Source: an uncultured Gemmatimonadota bacterium (lineage in GTDB: Bacteria; Gemmatimonadota; Gemmatimonadetes; Gemmatimonadales; Gemmatimonadaceae). From it: 64,000 bases of DNA. The stretch lies in NCBI GenBank assembly GCA_946480295.1, contig CAMLIT010000001.1:68417-132416 (forward strand). Direction: 5' to 3'. The stretch's first letter is position 1. Every line of letters begins with the position of its first letter. A program made the translations under genes and the position numbers. Of the stretch, positions 27,480 through 36,452 are shown in pieces. The notes beneath the pieces were generated by a model. It ran no database searches, was not told where the DNA came from, and saw only the letters and a program-made list of their open reading frames with translations.

Positions 27480-30446
27480 ATGGATCTGGACTCCAGCGTT
27501 CTGCTCACCGTCGTGGCCCTTGCCGCGCTCGCCCCCGGTATCACCGCCTGGTGGACGGGCCGGCAGCTCGCGCGCTCGATCCACGACCCCACCCTCCCCG
27601 AGCTCCTCCTCGCCCGGCGGCAGCGCACACTTCAGGTCTTCGCCTTCTGTGCCGTCTTCGCGATCGTCCTGGGCGGCCGCCAGTCGTGGTGGAGCATCCC
27701 GCTGCTCGCCGTCGCGCTGATCGCCGGCACCTACCCGTTGCGTCGGACGCTGGGGATCGAGACGCAGGGAGTCGCTCGCTACGGCTGGCGCTGCGCGAAA
27801 TCCGTGGTCGGCGGGTTCGGCTTCTGGCTCGTCCTCGTCGTCACGCCGGAGATCGTCCTCTCGATCGATGCGCGCTACCGGCTGCTGTCGCTCGCGCTGG
27901 TGCCGCTCCTCCTCGCGTGGGAGCACTGGGGCGTGCCGTTGTGGCTCTGGGCACATGATGCCGCTCCGCTCGCGGACGCCGACGTCGAGCGGCGCGTCGC
28001 CGCCATCGCCGAGCGCGCGGGGACGGCGGCGCCGGCGCTGTACCGAATCGGCGGCACGGGCACGCGGTTCATGAACGCGGTCGCGCTCCCCTCGGCGCGA
28101 CACCCGGCGATCGGCCTCGGGAACGCCCTCCTCGAGCTGCTCGACGCCGACGAAGTGGCCGCGATCTACGCGCACGAGCTGTCGCACATCGAGCAGCACG
28201 GCCCTCGCTCGCTGCGCCGCAGGCAGGCGGAGAACCGCGGACTCGTCCTGCTCGGCGTGGCCGCCGGGTTCGGGGCGAGTTGGCTGGCGCTGCCGTGGGC
28301 GTCGCTGATCCCGGCGCTCTGGGCGCTCGTGCCGATCGCCGTGCTCGCGCATCGCGGGCGCCGCCGCAAGCAGCGGGAGATGGAGAGCGACCTGCGCGCC
28401 GCGGCACTCTGCGGCGACGCGGAGGTCGTCGCCCGCGCGCTCGTCAAGCTGCACGTGCACGCCATGATACCGCGGCGTCTGCCGGTGGACTACGAGCGTC
28501 GCGCGTCGCACCCGAGCCTGGCCCGCCGCGTCCAGGCGCTGCGCGCCGGTGCCGCGGCGGCCAGCCCCGTCCCGATGCTCGGTGCACCCGTGGTCCTGGC
28601 CACCGCGTCCGCCGGCAGCATCGTCGTCCTGGACGACGACCGGGCGCACTGGTTCGATGGCGTGCCCGCGGACGTGCCCGACGATCTCGCGTCCCTGCGC
28701 ACCCATGCGGCCAGCACGCGGTCCGTGGTCTGGGATGCGCTCGTCGAGCTGCGCGTCGCGGCCGCCGGCGCCGAGCGCGTGCTGAGGGCCACGCACCGGA
28801 ACGGCGAGAGCTGGAGCGTGCCGCTCGCGCCCGCGCAGGTGACGATCGTGCAGCGGGCGCTCGACCGGATCGACTGGCGCCTCCACCGGGAGCTGGGGCG
28901 GCGCCCCTTCCCCGACACGCGGCTGATCGCGGTCGCGACCCTCCTGGCGCTGCTGCTGTCGCGGGATGTCGGCGTGCTCCTCGTCCCCGCCGCACTCGCC
29001 GCGCTGTTGCCCAGCACGGCCGCGCTGGCGGCGCTGGGGACGATGGCCTGCGGTGCGGCGCTCTTCGGCCTCCTGCGCGATGGCTCGTCAGGCGCCGATG
29101 CCCTGATCCCGATCGTCGTCCTCGCCGCGCTGGGCGCGCTCGGCCTGTGGCGCGTCTGGCATCGCCGCCGCCACGACGCCGGGCAGGATGCGCTGCACGA
29201 TGCCGGCTCGCGAGCGGCGCTCCTGGTGCTGGGCGGCCTGGCCGCCATCGTGCTGCTCCTCGTCGGCATCGCCGCGACCGACCTTCCCCCGGCCAGCCTG
29301 GCGCAGCTGCCGCTGGTCGGGACGCTCGCGATCACGCTGGCCGGCCTGGCCGCGGCGCTCGTCACCACGTCGGCGCGGCGCGCCCGCGCGACGGCGGCCG
29401 CCCTCGCCACGGCGGGCGTGCTCGCCGCCGCCACGGCCGTGTGGTCGATGGACGCGTTCGGCGCGCACCGCGGCGGGTTGACGCGCACTCGTGTGGCGGC
29501 CCGCGAGACCGGCCGCATACCCCTGCCGCGGAACACGAGCAGCGTCCAGCTCTCGCCGGACGGCGACTGGTTCCTCGCGCAGCACGTCGAGCTCGCCGAG
29601 AGCCGGGAGGGCCGGTTTCCGTACACCCTCGGCTCGACGAGCGGCGTGCGACGGGAGGTGCACGCGGTCGCGGCAGCGTTCACCGGCGGTCATCAGCTGC
29701 TCGCGCTGCGGACGATCGGCGATTCGCTCGGCCTGGAGCTGCAGGACGTCGACTCGTCAGGCGCGCTCTGGCGGCAGGCGCTGCCCCGGCTCACCAATCC
29801 GCGGCTCGCCGTGTCGCCAGGCGATCGAGCGTGGGTCGTGAGCGGAATCGACGAAGCGACATGGACACCGGTGGTGGTTACGGGGCGCGTCGGATCCCCG
29901 TCGACCGCCGTGCGCCGCCTGCGGCGCGCGGATGCCGCCGGCGTGATGATGGGCGTCGTGCGCGTCGGCGAGCGCCTCGTCGTCCCCGCCTACGACCTGA
30001 CTGGTCGCGACGGCGTGCTGGTGGACCTGAACCTGCTGCCCTTCCGCGTCGGCCTCTGGGAGATCGATGATGCCGGCCGCCGGCAGGTCGGTGAGGTGGA
30101 CGGCATCCCGCAATGCGGTGGCGCCGACGGCGGTTACGCGGCGTGCATCGTGCGGCAGCGCGGCCGCAGCGAGATCTGGACCCTCGGGCCGCATGGCCAG
30201 CTCTCGCGCGTGGCCAGCATCCCTCGGGCCGACATCGTACGTTCGCTCGGCCCGGGGCGGCGTATCACATCGCTCCACGACCACCGGAGTGTGGTGATCG
30301 TCGACGCCGGCGCGCGGCGCATCGCCGATGTGGACGTGGCCGCAGACTCCGGGTATGCCATGGACGCGTCGAGCATCCCGGGGCGGCTCGCGGTGCTGTG
30401 GCGGGGGAATGCGGGAGCGGCGGTGGCGTTCTATGATGTGCCCTGA
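27480..30446 (+). CDS. M48-family metalloprotease with membrane region and propeller-like C-terminus
   Basis: 988 residues. The N-terminal third has transmembrane helices (residues 5-25, 55-95, 110-160) and the zinc motif HELSH (H232, E233, H236) with a candidate third ligand E302 in EMESD, as in HtpX/Ste24-type peptidases. Residues about 480-660 are hydrophobic and likely contain six more helices. Residues about 670-988 are an extracytoplasmic beta-rich region with SVQLSPDGDWFLAQ, a propeller-type strand. Length is over twice that of HtpX. A role in membrane-protein quality control is inferred. The gene stands alone, diverging from DUF929/VKOR. Confidence 0.85.
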   Translation: MDLDSSVLLTVVALAALAPGITAWWTGRQLARSIHDPTLPELLLARRQRTLQVFAFCAVFAIVLGGRQSWWSIPLLAVALIAGTYPLRRTLGIETQGVARYGWRCAKSVVGGFGFWLVLVVTPEIVLSIDARYRLLSLALVPLLLAWEHWGVPLWLWAHDAAPLADADVERRVAAIAERAGTAAPALYRIGGTGTRFMNAVALPSARHPAIGLGNALLELLDADEVAAIYAHELSHIEQHGPRSLRRRQAENRGLVLLGVAAGFGASWLALPWASLIPALWALVPIAVLAHRGRRRKQREMESDLRAAALCGDAEVVARALVKLHVHAMIPRRLPVDYERRASHPSLARRVQALRAGAAAASPVPMLGAPVVLATASAGSIVVLDDDRAHWFDGVPADVPDDLASLRTHAASTRSVVWDALVELRVAAAGAERVLRATHRNGESWSVPLAPAQVTIVQRALDRIDWRLHRELGRRPFPDTRLIAVATLLALLLSRDVGVLLVPAALAALLPSTAALAALGTMACGAALFGLLRDGSSGADALIPIVVLAALGALGLWRVWHRRRHDAGQDALHDAGSRAALLVLGGLAAIVLLLVGIAATDLPPASLAQLPLVGTLAITLAGLAAALVTTSARRARATAAALATAGVLAAATAVWSMDAFGAHRGGLTRTRVAARETGRIPLPRNTSSVQLSPDGDWFLAQHVELAESREGRFPYTLGSTSGVRREVHAVAAAFTGGHQLLALRTIGDSLGLELQDVDSSGALWRQALPRLTNPRLAVSPGDRAWVVSGIDEATWTPVVVTGRVGSPSTAVRRLRRADAAGVMMGVVRVGERLVVPAYDLTGRDGVLVDLNLLPFRVGLWEIDDAGRRQVGEVDGIPQCGGADGGYAACIVRQRGRSEIWTLGPHGQLSRVASIPRADIVRSLGPGRRITSLHDHRSVVIVDAGARRIADVDVAADSGYAMDASSIPGRLAVLWRGNAGAAVAFYDVP

Positions 30447-30488
30447 GGGGTTCCAGCGTCTGTGGCCGTCCCCTGGAGATCGATCCAG

Positions 30489-31040
30489 ATGACCGACGTG
30501 CTGTTCATCCAGGGTGCGGGCGAGGGCGTGCACGAGGAGTGGGATCTGGCGCTCGTCGAGAGCCTGCGACGCGCGCTCGGGCCGGGCTATGATGTTCGCT
30601 ACCCGACCATGCCGAACGAGGCCGATCCGAGCCTGGCGACGTGGAAGCCCACCGTCGAGAAGGAGCTCGCTGCGCTGCGGCGCGGCGCCGTGGCCGTGGG
30701 ACACTCCGTCGGAGGCACGATCCTGATCCATGTCCTCACCGAGTCGGCCGCCGCGACGAGCCTGGGCGCGATCGTGCTCATCGCGGCGCCCTTCATCGGC
30801 GAGGGAGGGTGGACGAGCGAGGAGATCGATCGTCGACCGGATCTCGCGACACGATTGCCATCTGGAGTGCCAGTGCTGCTGTACCACGGCGAGGACGACG
30901 CGATCGTGCCCGTGGCGCACGTGGACCTGTACGCCCGAACCATTCCATGGGCCCGTGTGCGCCGGCTGGCCGGGCGCGATCACCAGCTCGGAAACGATCT
31001 CTCGCCGGTCGCTCGCGACATCCGGGACCTCCCGCGATGA
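30489..31040 (+). CDS. Small alpha/beta hydrolase, RBBP9/YdeN-like
   Basis: Serine hydrolase fold of 183 residues. The nucleophile Ser is in AVGHSVGGT (about residue 80), Asp in YHGEDDAIVP and His in RDHQLGND. Its size and the start DVLFIQGAGEGVHEEW match the short hydrolases of the RBBP9/DUF1749 class. Substrate unknown. The ATG at 30489 is favoured by homology-type alignment of the first strand; a GTG at 30462 would add nine residues. It converges with the acyl-CoA dehydrogenase gene. Confidence 0.85.
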   Translation: MTDVLFIQGAGEGVHEEWDLALVESLRRALGPGYDVRYPTMPNEADPSLATWKPTVEKELAALRRGAVAVGHSVGGTILIHVLTESAAATSLGAIVLIAAPFIGEGGWTSEEIDRRPDLATRLPSGVPVLLYHGEDDAIVPVAHVDLYARTIPWARVRRLAGRDHQLGNDLSPVARDIRDLPR

Positions 31041-31056
31041 TCCGCCGGGGGGCGAA

Positions 31057-32838
31057 TCAGAACTGCACCGCCGTCGCCCCCGCCCCCGCCTCGATCGCCT
31101 GGGCGAGCGCCGCGACCTGCGGCATCACCTTCCCCGCATACCACGCCACGCACGCCAGCTTGTCCGCGTAGCGCGCCCCGTCCCCGCCCGTCCCTCGTTT
31201 GGCAGCCGCGACGGTCCCCATTCGCAGCCACATCCACCCCGTCGCCACGATCCCGAACAGCCGCAGGTACTCCGCCGCCGCCGCCCCGATCTCCGCCGGG
31301 TTCTCCTGCGCCCGCGCCATGATCCCCAGCGTCACCTTCTGCAGGAGCTGCAGCGCCTCGCCGAGCTTCTTCGCGAGCGCCTGCACCGCCGGCTCGCTGC
31401 TCGCCCCCGCCGCCGCGAGGTCCCGCTGCACCAGCGCGGCGAAGCGCTTCACCAGCCGCCCGTTCCCCTCCGGCACCTTCCGCCCGAGCAGGTCCATCGC
31501 CTGGACGCCGTTCGTCCCCTCGTAGATCTGCGCGATGCGCGCGTCGCGGACGAATTGCTCCATCCCGTACTCGCGGATGTAGCCGTGCCCCCCGTAGCAC
31601 TGCAGGGCGAGGTTCGTGATCTCGAAGCCGGTGTCGGTGAGGAAGGCCTTGATCACCGGCGTCATCAGCGCCACGAGGTCCGCCGCCTCCTCGCGCCGCG
31701 CCGCGTCGGGGTGCCGGTCCTCGACGTCGATGAGCATCCCCACCCAGTAGGCGAGCGCGCGCATCCCCTCGATGTACACCTTCATCGTCATCAGCATCCG
31801 GCGCACGTCGGGATGCACGATGATCGGGTCGGCATCCTGCCCCGGGTTCGCCGGGCCGTCGGGCGCCCGCCCCTGCAGCCGTTCCTTCGCGTACGCCACG
31901 GCGTTCTGGTACGCCACCTCGGCCAGCCCGAGCCACTGCATCCCGACCCCGAGCCGCGCGCCGTTCATCATCGTGAACATCGCGCGCATGCCCTTGTGCG
32001 GCTCGCCGACGAGCCATCCGCGCGCGTTCTCGAAGTTCATCACGCACGTCGCGTTGCCCTTGATCCCCATCTTGTGCTCGATCGAGCCGCAGGAGACGCC
32101 GTTAGGCGCGCCCGCGCCCCCCTCGTCCGTCGGCAGCCGCTTCGGCACGAGGAAGAGGCTGATGCCGCGCGTCCCAGGCGGCGCGTCGGGGAGCTTCGCC
32201 AGCACGAGATGGACGATGTTCTCCGTCAGATCGTGCTCCCCCGCCGAGATGAAGATCTTCGTCCCGGTGACGAGGTACGCGCCGTCCCCGGCCGGCACGG
32301 CGCGCGTGCGGATGATGCCGAGGTCCGTCCCCGCCTGCGGCTCGGTGAGGCACATCGTCCCGCCCCACGAGCCGTCGACGAGCTTCGGCAGGTAGCGCGC
32401 CTTCAGCTCCTCGTCCCCCCACCGCTCGAGCAGCGCCGTCGCGCCGTGCGCCAGCTCGGGATACATGCTGAACGAGAGGTTGGACGAGCAGAGCATCTCG
32501 TCGAACACGAAACGCGTGAGGTGCGGCAGCCCCTGCCCGCCGTACTCGGGCACCGCGGTCATCGCCGGCCAGCCGCCGTCGCAGTACGCCTGGTACGCCT
32601 CGCGGAACCCGGCCGGCGTCGTGACCACGCCGTTCTCGTACCGGCACCCCTCGGCGTCCCCCTTCTGGTTCAGCGGCGCGAGCACCTCCTCGCACAGCCG
32701 CGCCCCCTCCTCGAGGACGGTGAGCAGCAGCTCCGGGCTCGCCTCCTCGTACCCCGGGAGCGCGGTGAGCTGCGCGACGTCGAGCACTTCGTCGAGGACG
32801 AAGCGGATGTCGTCGAGCGGGGCCTTGTAGCTCGGCAT
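31057..32838 (-). CDS. Acyl-CoA dehydrogenase, DmdC-like large type
   Basis: FAD enzyme of 593 residues, longer than classical 380-residue acyl-CoA dehydrogenases, with the N- and C-terminal extensions of the DmdC (methylmercaptopropionyl-CoA dehydrogenase) group. Visible are MCLTEPQAGTDLG, GTKIFISAGEHDLTENI, QCYGGHGYIREYGMEQ and the catalytic region IAQIYEGTNGVQAMDLLGRK. It probably acts on fatty or branched acyl-CoA; DMSP metabolism cannot be inferred from this gene alone. It is transcribed divergently from a TetR regulator, and a palindromic operator lies between its probable -35 and -10. Confidence 0.92.
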   Translation of the reverse strand: MPSYKAPLDDIRFVLDEVLDVAQLTALPGYEEASPELLLTVLEEGARLCEEVLAPLNQKGDAEGCRYENGVVTTPAGFREAYQAYCDGGWPAMTAVPEYGGQGLPHLTRFVFDEMLCSSNLSFSMYPELAHGATALLERWGDEELKARYLPKLVDGSWGGTMCLTEPQAGTDLGIIRTRAVPAGDGAYLVTGTKIFISAGEHDLTENIVHLVLAKLPDAPPGTRGISLFLVPKRLPTDEGGAGAPNGVSCGSIEHKMGIKGNATCVMNFENARGWLVGEPHKGMRAMFTMMNGARLGVGMQWLGLAEVAYQNAVAYAKERLQGRAPDGPANPGQDADPIIVHPDVRRMLMTMKVYIEGMRALAYWVGMLIDVEDRHPDAARREEAADLVALMTPVIKAFLTDTGFEITNLALQCYGGHGYIREYGMEQFVRDARIAQIYEGTNGVQAMDLLGRKVPEGNGRLVKRFAALVQRDLAAAGASSEPAVQALAKKLGEALQLLQKVTLGIMARAQENPAEIGAAAAEYLRLFGIVATGWMWLRMGTVAAAKRGTGGDGARYADKLACVAWYAGKVMPQVAALAQAIEAGAGATAVQF

Positions 32839-32880
32839 GGGTTCCTCGTGCGATGATGGTGGCGCGCCGACTCCGTTGAC

Positions 32881-32909
32881 AGAATGTGAGGAATTCCTCA
32901 CGTTGTCAA
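32881..32909 (-). promoter_or_regulatory. Probable promoter of acyl-CoA dehydrogenase gene
   Basis: On the minus strand TTGACA (plus 32904-32909) is followed after 17 bases by CATTCT (plus 32881-32886), 43 bases before the ATG. The spacer holds operator 1, so a bound repressor would block RNA polymerase. A second TTGACA on the plus strand at 32876-32881 may be the -35 for tetR, but no good -10 is visible. Confidence 0.5.
32883..32904. promoter_or_regulatory. Palindromic operator 1
   Basis: A 16-bp perfect palindrome GTGAGGAATTCCTCAC (32886-32901) inside a 22-bp near-palindrome with AA/TT ends, in the acyl-CoA dehydrogenase/tetR divergent gap. Form and place fit a TetR-dimer binding site. Confidence 0.75.
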
Positions 32910-32911
32910 CG

Positions 32912-32933
32912 AACGTGAGGAATGGCTCACGTT
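32912..32933. promoter_or_regulatory. Palindromic operator 2
   Basis: AACGTGAG, six bases GAATGG, then CTCACGTT: perfect 8-bp arms, the same half-site as operator 1 shifted by 29 bp. It lies 44 bases before the tetR ATG, suited to autoregulation. Confidence 0.75.
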
Positions 32934-32976
32934 GTTCCGGCCCCGATGTCGCCACCGCGATCCTTACTGCACCACG

Positions 32977-33630
32977 ATGCCCCGCGCGTCCCGCGTCCCG
33001 CGTCCCGCTTCCCGCAGAGTCCCCTCCCAGCGCCGCTCCCGCGAGCGCCTCGACCGGATCACCCGCGCCGCCGGGGCGCTCTGCGCCGAGCTCGGCGCCG
33101 ACGCCGTCACCATGGACGCCATCGCCGAGCGCGCCGGCACCTCCATCGGCTCCCTCTACCAGTTCTTCCCCAACCGCGACGCGCTCCTCCACGCCCTCGC
33201 CGGCCGCTACGTCTCCGACCTCGTCGCCCTGCTCGACGCCGCCGACGCTGCGCCCTCCGTCACCGCTCTCCCGCTCGACGCGCTCGTCGACGCCGTGCTC
33301 GCGCCCTTCGTCGCCTTCCACGAGGCGCACCCCGGCTACTTCGCCATCCTCTTCGCCCCCGCCGGCAGCGAGGCGCTGCGCCAGCTGCGCGGGCAGCTCC
33401 GCCGGAAGCTCGTCCGCCGCGTGGACCGGCTCCTCCGCGCCCGCGCCCCGCACATCGCGGCGACGAGGCGCCGCCGGATCGCCGCCACCGCCGTCGAGGC
33501 CGGCCGCGCCCTCCTCCAGTACATCGAGGTGAGCGTCCCCCCCGCCGAACGGCGCGCCATGCGCGGCGAGCTGCACGCGCTCCTCGTCGCCTATCTGCGT
33601 CCCTGGCTCGAGGGCGGCCGGAGCGAGTAG
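32977..33630 (+). CDS. TetR/AcrR-family transcriptional regulator
   Basis: 217 residues. A helix-turn-helix at about 28-70 shows RITRAAGALCAELGADAVTM, then AIAERAGTSIGSLYQFFPNR, the strongly conserved TetR recognition helix. The ligand domain is alpha-helical and unassigned. The first about 18 residues (PRASRVPRPASRRVPSQ) are encoded by CGTCCCGCGTCCC repeats and may be repeat-derived. It most likely represses its own gene and the divergent acyl-CoA dehydrogenase through the two operators. ppc begins 8 bases after its stop, so the regulator leads a probable four-gene operon. Confidence 0.9.
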   Translation: MPRASRVPRPASRRVPSQRRSRERLDRITRAAGALCAELGADAVTMDAIAERAGTSIGSLYQFFPNRDALLHALAGRYVSDLVALLDAADAAPSVTALPLDALVDAVLAPFVAFHEAHPGYFAILFAPAGSEALRQLRGQLRRKLVRRVDRLLRARAPHIAATRRRRIAATAVEAGRALLQYIEVSVPPAERRAMRGELHALLVAYLRPWLEGGRSE

Positions 33631-33638
33631 AATCCGGC

Positions 33639-36452
33639 ATGGACGAATCCCTCGCCCGCGCCATCCCGCTCCCCTCCGATCCCGCCACCCGTCCGGAGGA
33701 CGTCGCCCTCCACGAGGACGTGCGCTGGCTCGCCGCCACCCTCGGCCGCGTCATCCGCCGGCTCGAGGGCGAGGAGGCCTTCCGCACCGTCGACGAGCTC
33801 CGCCGGGCCGCCCGCGCCCGTCGCCGTGGCGCCACCGACGCGCCCACGCTCGAGGAGCTCCTCGCGCGCGTCGAGAAGCTCCCCGTCGGCCTGAGCGCCG
33901 TCGCCGCGCGCGCCTTCACGCTCTTCTTCCTCCTCATCAACACCGCCGAGCAGGTGCATCGCATCCGCCGCCGCAGGGACTACCAGCGGCACGGCGGGAC
34001 GGAGCCGCAGCCCGCGTCGGCGCGATGGACGATGCAGCGCCTGCGCGCCGGCGGCCGCTCCGCCGCGGAGGTGGCCGAGGCGATCGCGCGCCTCGAGGTC
34101 TCGCCGGTGCTCACCGCGCACCCCACCGAGTCCACGCGGCGCACCCTCCTCGCCCTCCAGGCGCGCGTCGCCGACCTGCTCCTCGCGCGCGGCGAGATGC
34201 CGAAGAGCGAGCACCTCGCGATCGAGGATGCGCTCGAGGGTGAGGTCGAGCTCCTCTGGCTCACCGCCGAGGTGCGGCAGGACCGCCCGTCGGTGATGGA
34301 CGAGGTCAGCACCGTTCTCTGGTATCTCGAGACGCGGCTCCTCGACGCGCGCGCGCAGGCGCACGACGCGCTCCTCCGTGCCTTCGAGGAGGAGTTCGGC
34401 GCGTCCACCGACGCGCTCCGTGTCGGCGTGCCGCTCCGCATCGGTAACTGGGTCGGCGGCGATCGCGACGGCAATCCCTTCGTCACGCCGGACATCACCA
34501 TCGCCGCGGCGCGGCGCGCGGCCTACGTCGTCCTCGGCCGCTACCGCGACGCGCTCGACGACCTCGCGCACCGCCTCTCGCTCTCCGCGCGCATCGCGCC
34601 GCCCACCGACGCGTTGCGCGCGTCGCTCGTCCCCGATCGCGAGGCGCTCCCCGAGATCTGGGAGGCGAATCGCAAGCGCAACGCCGACGAGCCGGTGCGG
34701 CTCAAGCTCACCTTCATGGAAGGCCGCATCGAGGCCACGCGGCGGCTCGTCGCGTCGCGCGACGCGGGCCGCCCCCGCCACGAGCCGGCGGCGTACCCGG
34801 ACGCCGCCGCCTTCGAGCGCGACCTGCTGCTCGTCCGCGACTGTCTCGTGAGCGCCGGCGCGCTGGAGGCGTGCCGCACGACCTTCGACCCGCTCCTCGC
34901 CACGCTGCGCGCGCACGGCTTTCACGGGCTGCGCATGGACGTGCGCGACCACGCCGACGTCCACACCGCCGCCCTCGACGACATCGCGCGCCAGCTCGGC
35001 GAGGAGCCCTTCGACACGCGGGCGCTGCACCGGGAGCTCCTCGGCCGGCGCCCGCTCGTCGGCCCGCAGGTCGCGCTCGCCGATTCCACCCGGCGCGTGC
35101 TCGACACCTTCCGCGCCATCCGCACGATCCAGGACGAGATGGGCGCCCCCGCGGCGTCGACGTACATCATCTCGATGGCGCGCGGCGGCGACGACCTGCT
35201 CCGTGTCCTCCTCCTCGCCCGCGAGGCGGGGCTCGTCGACCTCGCCGGCGACGCGCCCGTCTCGCGGCTCGACGTCGTGCCGCTCTTCGAGACACTCGAC
35301 GACCTCGATCACGCGCCGCAGGTCATGCGCGCGCTGCTCGACGACCCCGTCTACGCGCGGCAGCTCGCCGCGCGCGGACGCCGGCAGGAGGTGATGATCG
35401 GCTACTCCGACTCGAGCAAGGATGCCGGCGTGCTCGCGTCGTCGTGGGCGCTCTACCGCGTGCAGGAGGAGCTGGCGCGCGCGCTCGAGGGGCGCGACAT
35501 CGCCCTCACCCTCTTCCATGGCCGCGGCGGCACGGTGGGGCGCGGCGGCGGCTCGCCCGTCTATCGCGCCCTCGCCTCGCTCCCGCCCGACACCACGGAA
35601 GGCCGGATCAAGATCACCGAGCAGGGCGAGATCATCTCGCAGCAGTTCGGCCTCCTCCCGCTCGCCGAGCGCACGCTCGAGGTGACGCTCTCCGGCGTGC
35701 TGCTGCAGGAGTTCACCGACTGGCGCGACGACGTTTCGCCCGCCGACGTGGAGCGCTTCCGCCAGACGATGTCGGCGCTCTCCGATCGCTCGCTCGACGT
35801 TTATCGTGAGCTCGTGCACGAGAGCGAGGAGCTGTTCACGCTCTTCCGTGCCGCGACGCCGATCGAGGAGCTCGCCGACGCGCGCTTCGGCTCGCGTCCC
35901 TCGTACCGCCCCGGCGCCGGCGCGGGGATCGAGGGGATCCGCGCGATCCCGTGGAGCTTCGGCTGGACGCAGATCCGCCTCATGCTCACCGGCTGGCTCG
36001 GCGTGGGCACGGCGCTCGACGAGGCGATCGCGACGGACGACGGGCTCGCGCTCCTCCGCCGCATGGCGCGCGCCTGGCCCTTCTTCGACGACCTGCTCGC
36101 GAAGATCGAGATGGTCTGCGCGAAGGCGGACCTCGCCATCGCGCGCACGTACGTGCAGAGCCTCGGCGGGGACATGGCGCTCTTCGCGCGCCTCGAGGAG
36201 GAGTTCGAGCGCACCACGCGCGCGCTCCTGCGCATCCGCGAGGCGGCGCACCTGCTCGACGACAACCCGGTGCTCCAGTCGGCGATCGCGCTGCGCAATC
36301 CCTACGTCGACCCGCTCTCGCTCCTCCAGATGGCGCTGATGCGCCGCAAGCGCGCCCTGGCCCGCGGCGCCGACGGCGAGCGCGCGCGCGTGTCGGAGGC
36401 GCTCGCGACGACGCTGAGCGGCGTCGCCCAGGGGCTGCGCAACACCGGCTGA
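33639..36452 (+). CDS. ppc: Phosphoenolpyruvate carboxylase
   Basis: Anaplerotic enzyme forming oxaloacetate from PEP and bicarbonate; 937 residues, the usual length. The catalytic His161 is in VLTAHPTESTRR. Other signatures are VGGDRDGNPFVT, MIGYSDSSKDAGVLASSW, LFHGRGGTVGRGGGSP and the C-terminal AIALRNPYVDPLSLLQM. One variation is SSKDAG in place of the common SGKDAG. The start ATG at 33639 lies 8 bases after tetR; its stop overlaps the next gene by one base (TGATG). Being led by a TetR regulator divergent from an acyl-CoA dehydrogenase suggests tuning to fatty-acid or related carbon use. Confidence 0.97.
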   Translation: MDESLARAIPLPSDPATRPEDVALHEDVRWLAATLGRVIRRLEGEEAFRTVDELRRAARARRRGATDAPTLEELLARVEKLPVGLSAVAARAFTLFFLLINTAEQVHRIRRRRDYQRHGGTEPQPASARWTMQRLRAGGRSAAEVAEAIARLEVSPVLTAHPTESTRRTLLALQARVADLLLARGEMPKSEHLAIEDALEGEVELLWLTAEVRQDRPSVMDEVSTVLWYLETRLLDARAQAHDALLRAFEEEFGASTDALRVGVPLRIGNWVGGDRDGNPFVTPDITIAAARRAAYVVLGRYRDALDDLAHRLSLSARIAPPTDALRASLVPDREALPEIWEANRKRNADEPVRLKLTFMEGRIEATRRLVASRDAGRPRHEPAAYPDAAAFERDLLLVRDCLVSAGALEACRTTFDPLLATLRAHGFHGLRMDVRDHADVHTAALDDIARQLGEEPFDTRALHRELLGRRPLVGPQVALADSTRRVLDTFRAIRTIQDEMGAPAASTYIISMARGGDDLLRVLLLAREAGLVDLAGDAPVSRLDVVPLFETLDDLDHAPQVMRALLDDPVYARQLAARGRRQEVMIGYSDSSKDAGVLASSWALYRVQEELARALEGRDIALTLFHGRGGTVGRGGGSPVYRALASLPPDTTEGRIKITEQGEIISQQFGLLPLAERTLEVTLSGVLLQEFTDWRDDVSPADVERFRQTMSALSDRSLDVYRELVHESEELFTLFRAATPIEELADARFGSRPSYRPGAGAGIEGIRAIPWSFGWTQIRLMLTGWLGVGTALDEAIATDDGLALLRRMARAWPFFDDLLAKIEMVCAKADLAIARTYVQSLGGDMALFARLEEEFERTTRALLRIREAAHLLDDNPVLQSAIALRNPYVDPLSLLQMALMRRKRALARGADGERARVSEALATTLSGVAQGLRNTG

